NCBI GenBank assembly: GCA_035758825.1
Contig: DASTWA010000002.1
Span: 62,001-126,000 of the forward strand
DNA: 64,000 nucleotides
Source: JARIHD01 sp035758825
Lineage (GTDB): Bacteria; Patescibacteriota; Saccharimonadia; Saccharimonadales; UBA4665
Direction of reading: 5' to 3'
Below are positions 24,915 to 32,873 of this stretch, in pieces (position 1 is the stretch's first letter; every line of letters begins with the position of its first letter). Under the pieces are notes generated by a model, which worked only from the letters and a program-made list of their open reading frames with translations, was not told the origin of the DNA and made no database searches. The position numbers and the translations under genes are program-made.

Positions 24915-25361
24915 ATGAATCTAACACGCTGGAACGATCCCTTTGCGGGCCTTACTAGCATGCACAGCCAGCTGGACGATATGTTCAACAATTTCTTTTC
25001 GGGCACAAACACAGCCCAGGCCACGCCGGCCATGGACGTCTACACCGAAGACGACAAACACATAGTAGCCGAAATCCAGGTTCCTGGTTTTGCAAAAGAT
25101 GATGTTGAGGTTAACGTCCACAACGGCATACTCGAGATTAAAGGCGAAAAGCACCAAAAATCCGAAGACAAGGACAAAAAACGCAGTTACGTGATGCGCG
25201 AGTCGCACGCCAGCTTTTACCGGAGCATCGCGCTGCCCAAAACCGCCGACGCCGACAAAGTATCGGCCGATTTTAGCGACGGCGTTCTAAAGGTCACTGT
25301 CCCGCTCAAAGAGCTGCCGGCGCCAAAGCGCATCACAATCGGTGACGGCAAAAAGAAGTAG
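24915..25361 (+). CDS. hsp20: Small heat-shock protein Hsp20/alpha-crystallin
   Basis: A 148-residue ATP-independent chaperone. The N-terminus (MNLTRWNDPFAGLTSMHSQLDDMFNNFF) is the usual oligomerization arm. The alpha-crystallin domain spans about residues 40-133 with ATPAMDVYTEDDKHIVAEIQVPGF, VNVHNGILEIKGEK and ADFSDGVLKVTVPL (the A-x-x-x-n-G-V-L box). The tail has PAPKRITIGDGKKK. It should hold unfolding cytosolic proteins. A CIRCE element and a strong ribosome-binding site show stress-inducible, high-level expression. Confidence 0.95.
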   Translation: MNLTRWNDPFAGLTSMHSQLDDMFNNFFSGTNTAQATPAMDVYTEDDKHIVAEIQVPGFAKDDVEVNVHNGILEIKGEKHQKSEDKDKKRSYVMRESHASFYRSIALPKTADADKVSADFSDGVLKVTVPLKELPAPKRITIGDGKKK

Positions 25362-25380
25362 CCCCCGGCGCAATTTGGTT

Positions 25381-25386
25381 TACAAT
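25381..25386 (+). promoter_or_regulatory. -10 box of the thermonuclease gene
   Basis: TACAAT ends 7 nt before the ATG at 25394, leaving no room for a Shine-Dalgarno site. A leaderless mRNA is inferred. Confidence 0.5.
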
Positions 25387-25393
25387 ACGCTGC

Positions 25394-25969
25394 ATGGCAA
25401 GGCGTAGGTTATTTTCTAGGCGCACATCGTCGGTTATCGCAGCGGTAGTTGTACTGGCATTCACTTTTGCCCAAACACAAGGGTGGCTAGACTCTGCCGG
25501 ACAGGAGGCCGCCAAGAACCAACCCGGCCTTTATAGCGTATCCCGCTTTGTCGACGGCGATACGATTGCCGTCGACATGAACGGCCGTTCCGAGACAGTG
25601 CGGATGATCGGCGTTGACACCCCCGAAACCCACAAGCCAAACACGCCAGTCCAATGTTATGGGCCGGCAGCGGCGGCATACACCAAAAACCTCATAGGCA
25701 AGAACAAAGTCCGCCTGGAGTCAGACGAAACCAACCAGAACCGCGACCGATACGGCAGACTGCTGCGTTATGTCTATCTTCCGGATGGCCGCCTGCTCGA
25801 AAAAGAAATCATTTCGAGCGGCTACGGGTTTGCTTACACTTCGTTCCCGTTCATAAAGAAGGCTGACTTCGTCCGCGACGAGCAGCAGGCCAAAGAGGCC
25901 AATAGGGGTCTGTGGCGCAATTGCACGGTTACCGAAGACAACGGGCGCAAACAAACCAACGTCGAGTGA
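25394..25969 (+). CDS. Thermonuclease-like (SNase) secreted or membrane-anchored nuclease
   Basis: A 191-residue protein with a basic N-terminus and one hydrophobic segment (SVIAAVVVLAFTFAQTQ), acting as signal peptide or anchor. The staphylococcal nuclease domain follows: SRFVDGDTIAVDM, VRMIGVDTPETHKP (with the catalytic Arg and Glu) and RDRYGRLLRYVYL (second catalytic Arg), then GYGFAYTSFPF. These match the Arg35/Glu43/Arg87 set. It would degrade extracellular DNA or RNA, a plausible nucleotide-scavenging tool for a host-dependent cell. That role is an inference. Confidence 0.92.
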   Translation: MARRRLFSRRTSSVIAAVVVLAFTFAQTQGWLDSAGQEAAKNQPGLYSVSRFVDGDTIAVDMNGRSETVRMIGVDTPETHKPNTPVQCYGPAAAAYTKNLIGKNKVRLESDETNQNRDRYGRLLRYVYLPDGRLLEKEIISSGYGFAYTSFPFIKKADFVRDEQQAKEANRGLWRNCTVTEDNGRKQTNVE

Positions 25970-26006
25970 TGTGGCCGGGGTCACTGTGCGCCAAGCAGAA
26001 GCGGCA

Positions 26007-26012
26007 TACAAT
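26007..26012 (+). promoter_or_regulatory. -10 box of the membrane protein gene at 26021
   Basis: TACAAT ends 8 nt before the ATG at 26021, another leaderless-type arrangement. Confidence 0.45.
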
Positions 26013-26020
26013 AGGCCATT

Positions 26021-26515
26021 ATGGCCCGCCAACCATCACGCCGGCGTCATCATCGGCTAACCTTCATGGCCAGGCACCCACGCGGGGCGCTTGCTGTCTA
26101 TTCCATAGGCTGGCTTTTTGTATTATTCGGGCTGTACAGCCTTTATCCCTGGGCTGTCGACCGCAATATTACACCGGTCACTAATTGCCCACGGATATTG
26201 CTGGCCGGCATGGGGTCGGCGATACTCGGCGCCATTGCCATAAACCTGTACGGCATAAGCAAACACCGCTTCGAAAAAGAGTCCCGGTTCCACAAATGGA
26301 CAATGTGGTACCTGATGCGGCCATTTATGGGGATTATTGTCGGCATCGTTACATATGCCTTGCTCAAGGTAATCAGCACCGGCGAGCCGACAACCGTGGC
26401 TGTCGTGGCCGCCGCATTCTTGTTTGGCATGCAGGAGCAACGCTTTATGATGCTGCTCGAAAAAGCCGGCAATATCGTGCTTACCACCAAAGAAGAGACC
26501 CCTAAGAAGAAGTGA
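26021..26515 (+). CDS. Membrane protein of unknown function, 164 residues
   Basis: This protein is not recognised. It has a basic N-terminus and about four hydrophobic segments, the first near 26-45 (VYSIGWLFVLFGLYSLYPW), then near 60-75, 105-120 and 125-140. The tail is Lys-rich. Its 3' end overlaps the convergent glycosyltransferase gene by 14 nt. An in-frame internal ATG at 26066 (MARHPRG) is an alternative start, but the -10 box favours 26021. Confidence 0.7.
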   Translation: MARQPSRRRHHRLTFMARHPRGALAVYSIGWLFVLFGLYSLYPWAVDRNITPVTNCPRILLAGMGSAILGAIAINLYGISKHRFEKESRFHKWTMWYLMRPFMGIIVGIVTYALLKVISTGEPTTVAVVAAAFLFGMQEQRFMMLLEKAGNIVLTTKEETPKKK

Positions 26516-27317
26516 CGCGTGCCTTGAGCCAGTCCGCTATCGCGTCGATGGCCGCCAGGCAGGTCGCAGCACCATACAACAGGAACACGCCGACGAACCA
26601 AACCAGCGGCCAGGCTTTTTTGCCATGGGCCCTAAGGGTCCGTGGCCACCAATTTAGGTAGTCCCACAGCTTATGCCGGTCCGAGTTTACTCTGCGGAGT
26701 TCGGCACGGACCTTGATACGTCTGTCCAGATGTATGCCAAAACCGGCTTCGTGCAGGTGCATGGCGAGGTCCAGATCTTCGTGGATGTCTGTCTGCCTGC
26801 AGGTCTTTTTTCGCACTTTGGCCCATTGTTGGGCGGTGATCGCCATGCTAGACCCCCATAACGAGTAATGGCCGAGTAATACTTTGTTCAGGCCGAAAGC
26901 CATGAGAGTATAAGCACCGCTCACCAGGCGCGGCAACCGGACGTTATAAAAAAAGCCGGGGCTGACCCAAGCACTGCTGGCGTTGCCGGGGTTGCCATAA
27001 AAGCCCTGCACATGTTCGACCCAGGTGGGCGGCAGCTTGATGTCGGCGTCTATCCGCCCGATAATGTCGCCGCTGGCCGCGTCAAAGCCCGCGTCACGGG
27101 CGTGCACAATCCCTTCTTTTTCTTCGTCGACGACGACCACAAAGGGGTAACGACTGGTAATCGCCGCTGTTTTGTCGGTGGAGTTATTGTCTACGACTAT
27201 GACTTCGTAAGGAGCAACGGTCTGCCGGGCAATAGCCTCTAAACAAGCGCCGAGATGGCGCTCTTCGTTGCGGGCTGGTATAACTATACTAACGCTTCGG
27301 CGTGATTTCACTGTCAT
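26502..27317 (-). CDS. Glycosyltransferase family 2 with C-terminal membrane segment
   Basis: A 271-residue GT-A protein. VSIVIPARNEERHLGACLEAI begins the fold, YEVIVVDNNSTDKT follows, and GRIDADIKLPPTW carries the D-x-D. VRKKTCRQTDIHEDLDLAMHLHEAGF supplies the (E)D-L motif near the acceptor site. The C-terminus has one hydrophobic stretch (WPLVWFVGVFLLYGAATCLAAI), which would hold it at the membrane. It is transcribed alone and divergently from the glycoside hydrolase pair, with only 18 bp between the two starts. Confidence 0.9.
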   Translation of the reverse strand: MTVKSRRSVSIVIPARNEERHLGACLEAIARQTVAPYEVIVVDNNSTDKTAAITSRYPFVVVVDEEKEGIVHARDAGFDAASGDIIGRIDADIKLPPTWVEHVQGFYGNPGNASSAWVSPGFFYNVRLPRLVSGAYTLMAFGLNKVLLGHYSLWGSSMAITAQQWAKVRKKTCRQTDIHEDLDLAMHLHEAGFGIHLDRRIKVRAELRRVNSDRHKLWDYLNWWPRTLRAHGKKAWPLVWFVGVFLLYGAATCLAAIDAIADWLKARVTSS

Positions 27318-27335
27318 TAGTGTACTTCATCATAT

Positions 27336-28430
27336 ATGCAAAAACTGATTTTTGGCCTTAAGAAACTATTCAAATACCTTTGGGGCTCATTCGCAGCCTA
27401 TTGGCGCAAAAACAAATGGCACAAGGCGGTAGTCGTTTTGGCCATGGTTGCCGTCATATGCCTCGCTGCCATGTACGGCGTCGCCCGCTGGTATATCTCC
27501 AGCCAAAGCCACAAACCGCTCGTAATCGGGACGACATTCATCCCGTCGTATGCCAGCAGCCTGGGTGTCGACCCCAAAGAGGCTATGGATGCCCTCATCG
27601 AAGATGTCGGCGTCCGCCACTTCCGCCTGGTCAGCTACTGGAACCTGCACGAAAAGCAGCAGGGCACATATGACTTTGGCGAGCTTGACTGGCAATTCGA
27701 AAAAGCCGAAGCAGCCGGTGCCAAGGTTACTTTGGGCCTCGGCCTAAGGCAGCCGCGCTGGCCGGAATGCCACATGCCCGTCTGGGCCGAGGGCAAGCCA
27801 GCCAATGAATGGCAGCCTTTGCTCAAAAAATACATTGCCCAGGTGGTAAACCGCTACAAGGATTCGCCAGCCCTGGACAGTTACCAGCTGGAGAACGAAT
27901 TTTTCCTAAAAGGCTTCGGCAATTGCACCAACTTTGACCGCGACCGTCTGGTCAGCGAGGCCAGGCTGGTCAAAAAGCTCGATCCGGACCACAAACTAAT
28001 TATTTCGAGGAGCAATAACGCCATCGGCATGCCGGTCGGCGACCCGACTCCGGATGAATTCGGTATTTCAATCTATAAACGTGTCTGGGACGCCACCTTA
28101 ACACGCCGGTACGTCGAATATCCGTTCCCGGCCTGGTACTACGGGTTCGTAGCCGGCACCCAAAAAATATTCACCGGCAAAGATATGATCATCCACGAAC
28201 TCCAGGCCGAAGCCTGGCCGCCTAACGGCAAGTTCATGACCCACATTAGCCTGGAAGAGCAGAACAAGTCCTTTAACGCCGAGCGTTTCCGCGACCGGGT
28301 AGAGTTTGGCAAAGCAACAGGTATGCGCGAAATCTATTTGTGGGGTTCGGAATATTGGTACTACCGCCTCGTAAAACTGAACGACGATAGCCTCTGGAAG
28401 GTTGCCCAGCAAACGTTCCATGACAATTAA
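27336..28430 (+). CDS. Clan GH-A glycoside hydrolase-like protein, membrane-anchored
   Basis: A 364-residue protein with a basic N-terminus and one transmembrane span at about 30-52, followed by a TIM-barrel-like domain. Key segments are VGVRHFRLVSYWNLHEKQQGTYDF (like GH42/GH5 strands), SYQLENEFF (Asn-Glu188, candidate acid/base) and IIHELQAEAWPP (Glu288 or Glu292, candidate nucleophile). YLWGSEYWYYRL lies at the last strand. It probably hydrolyses or transfers a surface or host glycan outside the cell. The next gene is a close paralogue without the membrane span. The GH family number cannot be assigned by eye. Confidence 0.75.
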   Translation: MQKLIFGLKKLFKYLWGSFAAYWRKNKWHKAVVVLAMVAVICLAAMYGVARWYISSQSHKPLVIGTTFIPSYASSLGVDPKEAMDALIEDVGVRHFRLVSYWNLHEKQQGTYDFGELDWQFEKAEAAGAKVTLGLGLRQPRWPECHMPVWAEGKPANEWQPLLKKYIAQVVNRYKDSPALDSYQLENEFFLKGFGNCTNFDRDRLVSEARLVKKLDPDHKLIISRSNNAIGMPVGDPTPDEFGISIYKRVWDATLTRRYVEYPFPAWYYGFVAGTQKIFTGKDMIIHELQAEAWPPNGKFMTHISLEEQNKSFNAERFRDRVEFGKATGMREIYLWGSEYWYYRLVKLNDDSLWKVAQQTFHDN

Positions 28431-29343
28431 CACCCGTCCTATTGACCCGCAAAAATTCGGGGTAAGTTTCTCGATTAAGCAATGCCGGAACTTCGGCATT
28501 GACCCAAAGGAGACGCTTCGGTGGCTCATCGACGAAGCAGGCTTCAGGCGGGTACGGCTTATGAGCTACTGGAACGAACACGAAAAAGAGCAGGGCAAAT
28601 ATGACTTTGACCAACTTGACTGGCAGGTCAAGATGGCCGAGGATAACGGCTGCCTCGTAACCTTGTGTCTGGGCGCCCGCCAGCCGCGCTGGCCCGAAAA
28701 CCACTGGCCCGATTGGGCTTGGAAAAGCCCCAAGCAATGGCGCACCGAGGGACTGCTCAAATATATCGAAGCTGTCGTGAACCGCTACAAAAACAGCGAA
28801 GCGGTCATCAGCTACCAGCTGGAGAACGAAGCCCTCCTAGAAGGGTTCGGCCGCCGGCCAGAAGTTGACCGGGACCGGCTGCGCAAAGAGTTCAAGCTGG
28901 TCAAAAAGCTCGATCCGCACAAACCGGTAATTATGACTACCGGCACCTCGTGGGGCGTCCCCCTCCGGCGTCCAATCCCGGATATCGTTGGTTTTTCGTA
29001 CTACCGCATCCTGTATGGCGGCGGCCGGTACCACCACGCCTTCCATTTTCCATCGCTCGACCGCATCCGGGCGCTGGGCGTTAAACTCCATCATTGGCGG
29101 CCATGTTTCATCCATGAGCTGCAGCTCGAACCATGGGGCCCTACGGCCATCTGGAAAATGACCATACCGGAACAAGACAAATCCATGAGCCCGGCCCATA
29201 TCCAAAAAAACCTCCGGCTTGCACGCAAAACCAAACTATATCCCATTGACCTTTGGGGAGGGGAATGGTGGTATTGGCGGCTCAAACAAATCCACGACCC
29301 CAGTATCTGGCTGGCGGTCCATAGCGCCATCCAAAAAAACTAA
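28420..29343 (+). CDS. Clan GH-A glycoside hydrolase-like paralogue, soluble
   Basis: This 307-residue paralogue of the preceding gene shares DPKETLRWLIDEAGFRRVRL, MSYWNEHEKEQGKYDFDQLDW, RQPRWPENHWPDWAW, SYQLENEALLEGFG (candidate acid/base Glu) and FIHELQLEPWGP (candidate nucleophile), ending with DLWGGEWWYWRL. It lacks the N-terminal membrane span, so it should be cytosolic unless exported another way. ATG 28420 lies inside the end of the upstream gene (overlap 11 nt); a TTG at 28402 is possible. Tandem duplication with divergence in location is the simplest history. Confidence 0.75.
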   Translation: MTINTRPIDPQKFGVSFSIKQCRNFGIDPKETLRWLIDEAGFRRVRLMSYWNEHEKEQGKYDFDQLDWQVKMAEDNGCLVTLCLGARQPRWPENHWPDWAWKSPKQWRTEGLLKYIEAVVNRYKNSEAVISYQLENEALLEGFGRRPEVDRDRLRKEFKLVKKLDPHKPVIMTTGTSWGVPLRRPIPDIVGFSYYRILYGGGRYHHAFHFPSLDRIRALGVKLHHWRPCFIHELQLEPWGPTAIWKMTIPEQDKSMSPAHIQKNLRLARKTKLYPIDLWGGEWWYWRLKQIHDPSIWLAVHSAIQKN

Positions 29344-29499
29344 TAAACAGTGCGCACAGCCGACGAAACAGTATTTGCCACAAGGCCTTATAGTATATAC
29401 TTATGTTGAGATGGATATAATACTGAAACTACCAATTATATCTTCCATGAATACAAAAATGTGTTATAAAAGTATCAAGATGGCAAGGAGCACCGTATA

Positions 29500-29721
29500 A
29501 TGTCGCGGGTGGGCTTCTGGGATTTATTCATCCTAAACCCTGATGGTAGTATCACGCCTCGCAAGCACATTAAGATTGCAGGCGTTATTCTTGAGCCAAC
29601 CGAACACTACAGCAAGGGCATTCTATTCAGCGGGTGGGATCTATTCCAGTACCTTGGGCGGGATTTGGAGTTGGAAGAACAGCCAAATAACAGGCCGCCG
29701 GTGGTTACTGGAGTCTACTAA
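29500..29721 (+). CDS. Small hypothetical protein, 73 residues
   Basis: This protein is not recognised. AAGGAG lies about 10 nt before the ATG, and its stop overlaps the next start (TAATG), so it is probably real and co-translated with the membrane coiled-coil protein. It is polar with FILNPDGSITPRKHIKIAG and a Pro/Asn-rich end, and has no membrane segment. The 156-bp upstream gap is AT-rich with several TATAAT-like strings (for example near 29416), but no clear pair could be chosen. Confidence 0.6.
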   Translation: MSRVGFWDLFILNPDGSITPRKHIKIAGVILEPTEHYSKGILFSGWDLFQYLGRDLELEEQPNNRPPVVTGVY

Positions 29722-30080
29722 TGAGTCGTGCCCCCACTAAAGTCCCCCAATTAGATAACGGCACGATAACCGTTGAGCAGCTCGCCCAAAACACCAGTGA
29801 TCGATTCAATAAAAACGAACTTCTTATTTACACCGTTCTCGCCGTCGTCGCAGTATCTGTTGTAGGGCTTGTAATTTCTACCGTCACGCTCTACATGGAT
29901 CAAGCACGCTTCAATAACCAAGCCTACATGAATTCAACCATGCGCACAGAGCCCGAAGCAGAGCGCCTTCAGGTTAAGGTTGACAGCTTATCCAGGCAGG
30001 TTGACGAGCTTAACGGACGTCTAAAAGAGACCACCAACCTTCTAAGCCAAAGAAGCGCCGACGACACTAAAAAGCAATAA
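29721..30080 (+). CDS. Single-pass membrane protein with coiled coil, 119 residues
   Basis: One strong transmembrane span at about 36-59 (IYTVLAVVAVSVVGLVISTVTLYM) follows a polar N-terminus. The C-terminal region EAERLQVKVDSLSRQVDELNGRLKETTNLL has heptad spacing of Leu/Val and should form a coiled coil. No enzyme motif is present. It could be a scaffold or membrane tether. It is translationally coupled to the 73-residue protein upstream and ends 2 nt before the end of the convergent gene. Confidence 0.7.
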   Translation: MSRAPTKVPQLDNGTITVEQLAQNTSDRFNKNELLIYTVLAVVAVSVVGLVISTVTLYMDQARFNNQAYMNSTMRTEPEAERLQVKVDSLSRQVDELNGRLKETTNLLSQRSADDTKKQ

Positions 30081-30082
30081 GA

Positions 30083-30967
30083 TTACTGATCGTCGCGGTG
30101 CAGCAACGATTCCTCGAGGAGTGTCCCTAAATGCATCCCAAAGGCCCTGGAATCATGTATAGCCATACCGGGGTCATACCAAATATCTCCAGCTTGGCGC
30201 TGCAAACTGTCACCCCAGGCGCGGTAGCTACCGCCGCGTGGGTAGGCAGCATCAAGCGGGTTGTCCCTGAGCGCTTGCGTATAAAAAGCGGCGCCGGCAT
30301 CGGGCATAAAACCGTTTTCGTTAGCTGTAGGAAAACCGTCGGGCTCGGCTTCTTGTTTGTAGTACTCCGAGTTGCCGTTTAGGATAGCGTAGCCAACCTT
30401 ACTGGGGTTACGGTCAATGACCAGCGGCCCAAAGACGCCCCATGCGCCACGGCCTACATGCGAAGATGCTGTCCGCAGGGCCTGGTCCGTAGCAAACCGG
30501 TTTCCGGCAGCAATAGCCACCGTAACACCGTCGTCTGTTGCCAGTTCTTGTACGGCCGCGTTGATTGCTTCTGGATGCGAAAAATCAGGATCCTGGCGAA
30601 GCAAATGGACATCATGCCTCACTAATTGCGTCAACTGGCGGCCAAGCGGGTGGAATGACTCGTCGACGGTTGCAGCGACAACCAATGACCCACTGTATTC
30701 TTGGGCCCTGACGTTACGGACAGTGTCCAGTATGCGTTCGGCCCGCAAAGTATCGTTTTCGCGTCGCCGGCCAGAAGTGTACTGGGAAGGCTGCCCATGG
30801 ATAATGACCGCAGCCGGGACTTCTTCTATTTGGGCATCAGCAATCTGCGTCGCCCGGGCGTTGAGTGTTTCCGCCACTGCGCGCGACCCTGGCGAAAGCA
30901 AGGGCGCCAAAAGTTTGGGCCCGCGAAGGGCCCGGACATCCAATAGGTGAGGGAAACGTTCTGCCAT
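30083..30967 (-). CDS. Divergent GT-A glycosyltransferase-like protein
   Basis: A 294-residue protein without a confident family. EVPAAVIIHGQP and SGSLVVAATVDESF could be the first strands of a GT-A fold. HPEAINAAVQELATDDGVTVAIAAGNRF resembles the 'rNxgi..a.ge' to DxD region but lacks a clean DxD. GGSYRAWGDSLQRQAGDIWYDPGMAIHDSRAF resembles the C-terminal 'gEDvDL..R....G..i.y.p...v.H' part of GT2 enzymes. It may be a modified or inactive GT2. A consensus TATAAT (30981-30976, minus) lies 8 nt before the ATG, with TGGACA 17 nt further up. Confidence 0.5.
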   Translation of the reverse strand: MAERFPHLLDVRALRGPKLLAPLLSPGSRAVAETLNARATQIADAQIEEVPAAVIIHGQPSQYTSGRRRENDTLRAERILDTVRNVRAQEYSGSLVVAATVDESFHPLGRQLTQLVRHDVHLLRQDPDFSHPEAINAAVQELATDDGVTVAIAAGNRFATDQALRTASSHVGRGAWGVFGPLVIDRNPSKVGYAILNGNSEYYKQEAEPDGFPTANENGFMPDAGAAFYTQALRDNPLDAAYPRGGSYRAWGDSLQRQAGDIWYDPGMAIHDSRAFGMHLGTLLEESLLHRDDQ

Positions 30968-30975
30968 ATCTTATA

Positions 30976-31004
30976 ATTATACCATTTTTATTATATGTTG
31001 TCCA
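30976..31004 (-). promoter_or_regulatory. Promoter of the GT-like gene (leaderless type)
   Basis: On the minus strand TGGACA and TATAAT (30981-30976) are 17 nt apart, and the ATG follows 8 nt after the -10 box. This is one of the best-matching leaderless promoters in the window. Confidence 0.6.
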
Positions 31005-31021
31005 TGTTGGCCTCTGTAAGT

Positions 31022-31027
31022 TACAAT
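31022..31027 (+). promoter_or_regulatory. -10 box of smpB
   Basis: TACAAT lies 9 nt before GTG 31037. It also argues against the upstream in-frame ATGs at 30995 and 31004, which would precede the transcription start. Confidence 0.5.
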
Positions 31028-31036
31028 AGTCCTATC

Positions 31037-31504
31037 GTGAAGAAAAAGTCCGCCAACCAGCCGAAACACATCGCCAACCGCCGCGCCCGCCATGACTATG
31101 AGCTCGGCGACAGTTTGGTTGCCGGGATTTCGCTGACCGGCGCCGAAACCAAGGCCCTCCGCATGGGGCACGGCCATTTGCGCGGCGCCTACGCCAACAT
31201 CAAGGACGGCGAAATGTGGCTTATAAACGCCACTATCGTCGGCACAAGAGGGGTAAATATCCCCGAGAATGAGCGGACCCGCACGCGCAAACTACTCCTA
31301 AAACGCCGCGAAATCGAAACCTTGGGGCAGGCCAAACAGCAGGGAAGGACAATCGTCCCCCTCGAGATTCTGACCGGTGGACGATACATCAAAGTCCGTC
31401 TGGCAATCGGCAAAGGGCGCAAGCTGTATGACAAACGACAGAACCTGAAAGCGCGTGACGAATCGCGTGCGATGAGCGCTGCCATCAAGCGCAGCCTGCG
31501 TTAG
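31037..31504 (+). CDS. smpB: SsrA-binding protein SmpB
   Basis: A 155-residue tmRNA partner for ribosome rescue. HIANRRARHDYEL, GISLTGAETKALRMGHGHLRGAYA, RTRKLLLKRREI and RLAIGKGRKLYDKRQNLKARD are the core SmpB blocks, in order; the Lys/Arg-rich tail enters the decoding centre. The GTG start fits the usual SmpB length and the promoter position. The ssrA gene itself is not seen nearby. SmpB binds the tRNA-like domain of tmRNA and loads it on stalled ribosomes. Confidence 0.95.
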   Translation: MKKKSANQPKHIANRRARHDYELGDSLVAGISLTGAETKALRMGHGHLRGAYANIKDGEMWLINATIVGTRGVNIPENERTRTRKLLLKRREIETLGQAKQQGRTIVPLEILTGGRYIKVRLAIGKGRKLYDKRQNLKARDESRAMSAAIKRSLR

Positions 31505-31563
31505 CCTGATTGAGCTTCCTTACAAACCGTGCTTAAATGGTTACTGTTGAATAGGTAATAGAA

Positions 31564-32805
31564 ATGAAAATCGCGATGATGGTCCGTGGTTACCTGCCAG
31601 TACCCAGGCCGGTTGATATGATCTATGCTCCTATCGATTTAGCCGTTTCGTTAGCCGAAGGCTTGGCTAAACGAGGTCACGAAGTCGACTTTTATGCTCC
31701 GCTGGGGAGCAAACTCAGGTATGCCCATCTAAAAACCCTCAATATGCGCGCACTCGCCAAGGACGACCAAAGCTTTCAGGCGCTCCTAAAAGACAAAGAA
31801 CAAGTAAACCACTACGTTCCCGGCCTTTGGGACCGTTATTTTGTAAACGAGATGTACGCCAAAGCCATCCAGGGCAAATACGACATTCTACACTTCCATC
31901 ATCCCGAAGTAGCACTGCCGTCAGCTCAGATCAATGCCGACATTCCAACCGTCTACACCCAGCACGACCCTCTGTATCCTTGGTACAAAGAGCTGTACGA
32001 GCTATACCTCACACCCAACCAGCATTTCGTTTCGATCTCCAACAACCAACGCCGGGACGCACCGGACTTGCCTTACGCCGACACGATCTACAACGGCATT
32101 GACGCCGACAAATTTCCATTCTCGGCGGATGCCGAGGATTACTTGCTGTTTGCCGGCCGGATTGTCCCCCAAAAGGGCGTCAAAGAAGCCATCCAAGTAG
32201 CCAAACAGACGAATCAGCGCCTACTGATCATCGGTCCAGTATACCCCGACCAGCAAGGGTATTTTGACCAATACATCAAGCCGAACCTTAACGACAAAAT
32301 CCTGTATCTGGGGTATATCGAGCAATCACACTTAGTTAGATACTACCAAAAGGCCAAGGCCTTCCTTATGCCAATCCAATGGGAAGAGCCGTTCGGGCTG
32401 ACCATGATCGAGTCCATGGCCTGTGGTACGCCTGTAATCGCCCTACGCCGCGGTGCCGTGACCGAAGTCATCAAAGACGGCGTGACCGGCTATGTTGTAG
32501 ACAGCCTGGCCGAGATGGGCGAAGCCATCCAAAAGATCGGTGATATCGACCGCAAAGCCTGCCGGGAGCACGTCAAAAAACACTTCTCGATCGAGAAAAT
32601 GATCGACGAATACGAGGTCGCCTTTAAACGCATCGTCAAAGCCCGTCCAAAACGCCTGACCCGCAGCTATGTCAAAACCCAGCTGCGACGGGCGCTGCCA
32701 CGCAAGGGCATACTTAAAAAACCGGGCTCCTATGCCGACCTTGGCGGCCAGGGGCAACTTAACCTGCGCCTGCCCAGCCAGCGCCCAGAAATTTCTGACG
32801 ACTAA
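31564..32805 (+). CDS. Glycosyltransferase family 4
   Basis: A 413-residue GT-B enzyme. The N-terminus MKIAMMVRGYLPVPRPVDMIYAPIDLAVSLAEGLAKRGHEVDFYAP, YDILHFHHPEVALP, and the C-terminal YLLFAGRIVPQKGVKEAIQVAK with FLMPIQWEEPFGLTMIESMACGTPVIALRRGAVTEVI give the complete GT4 set, including E-x7-E. A Lys/Arg-rich tail of about 60 residues may bind membrane or acceptor. It probably acts in surface glycan or glycolipid assembly. It is the last gene before the accessory region. Confidence 0.93.
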   Translation: MKIAMMVRGYLPVPRPVDMIYAPIDLAVSLAEGLAKRGHEVDFYAPLGSKLRYAHLKTLNMRALAKDDQSFQALLKDKEQVNHYVPGLWDRYFVNEMYAKAIQGKYDILHFHHPEVALPSAQINADIPTVYTQHDPLYPWYKELYELYLTPNQHFVSISNNQRRDAPDLPYADTIYNGIDADKFPFSADAEDYLLFAGRIVPQKGVKEAIQVAKQTNQRLLIIGPVYPDQQGYFDQYIKPNLNDKILYLGYIEQSHLVRYYQKAKAFLMPIQWEEPFGLTMIESMACGTPVIALRRGAVTEVIKDGVTGYVVDSLAEMGEAIQKIGDIDRKACREHVKKHFSIEKMIDEYEVAFKRIVKARPKRLTRSYVKTQLRRALPRKGILKKPGSYADLGGQGQLNLRLPSQRPEISDD

Positions 32806-32819
32806 AACCGTTGCCACCT
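32806..32819 (+). repeat. 14-bp direct repeat, left copy flanking the ParA gene
   Basis: AACCGTTGCCACCT occurs here and again at 33900-33913, bracketing about 1.1 kb that contains only the ParA-like gene. The right copy contains the TTGCCA -35 box of the tRNA-Asn promoter. Confidence 0.7.
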
Positions 32820-32860
32820 AATCGGCGGTTACAGCACTGGCGACCGTAACGATGTTGCAG

Positions 32861-32866
32861 TATACT
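32861..32866 (+). promoter_or_regulatory. -10 box of the ParA-like gene
   Basis: TATACT ends 7 nt before ATG 32874; a weak TGGCGA lies 17 nt upstream. Leaderless type. Confidence 0.45.
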
Positions 32867-32873
32867 TCATGAT

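Noticed and set aside
29219..29500. A 93-residue plus-strand frame at the end of the second glycoside hydrolase
   Set aside because: It overlaps the real gene out of frame, has low complexity and no ribosome-binding or promoter signal; the 73-residue gene right after it is better supported.
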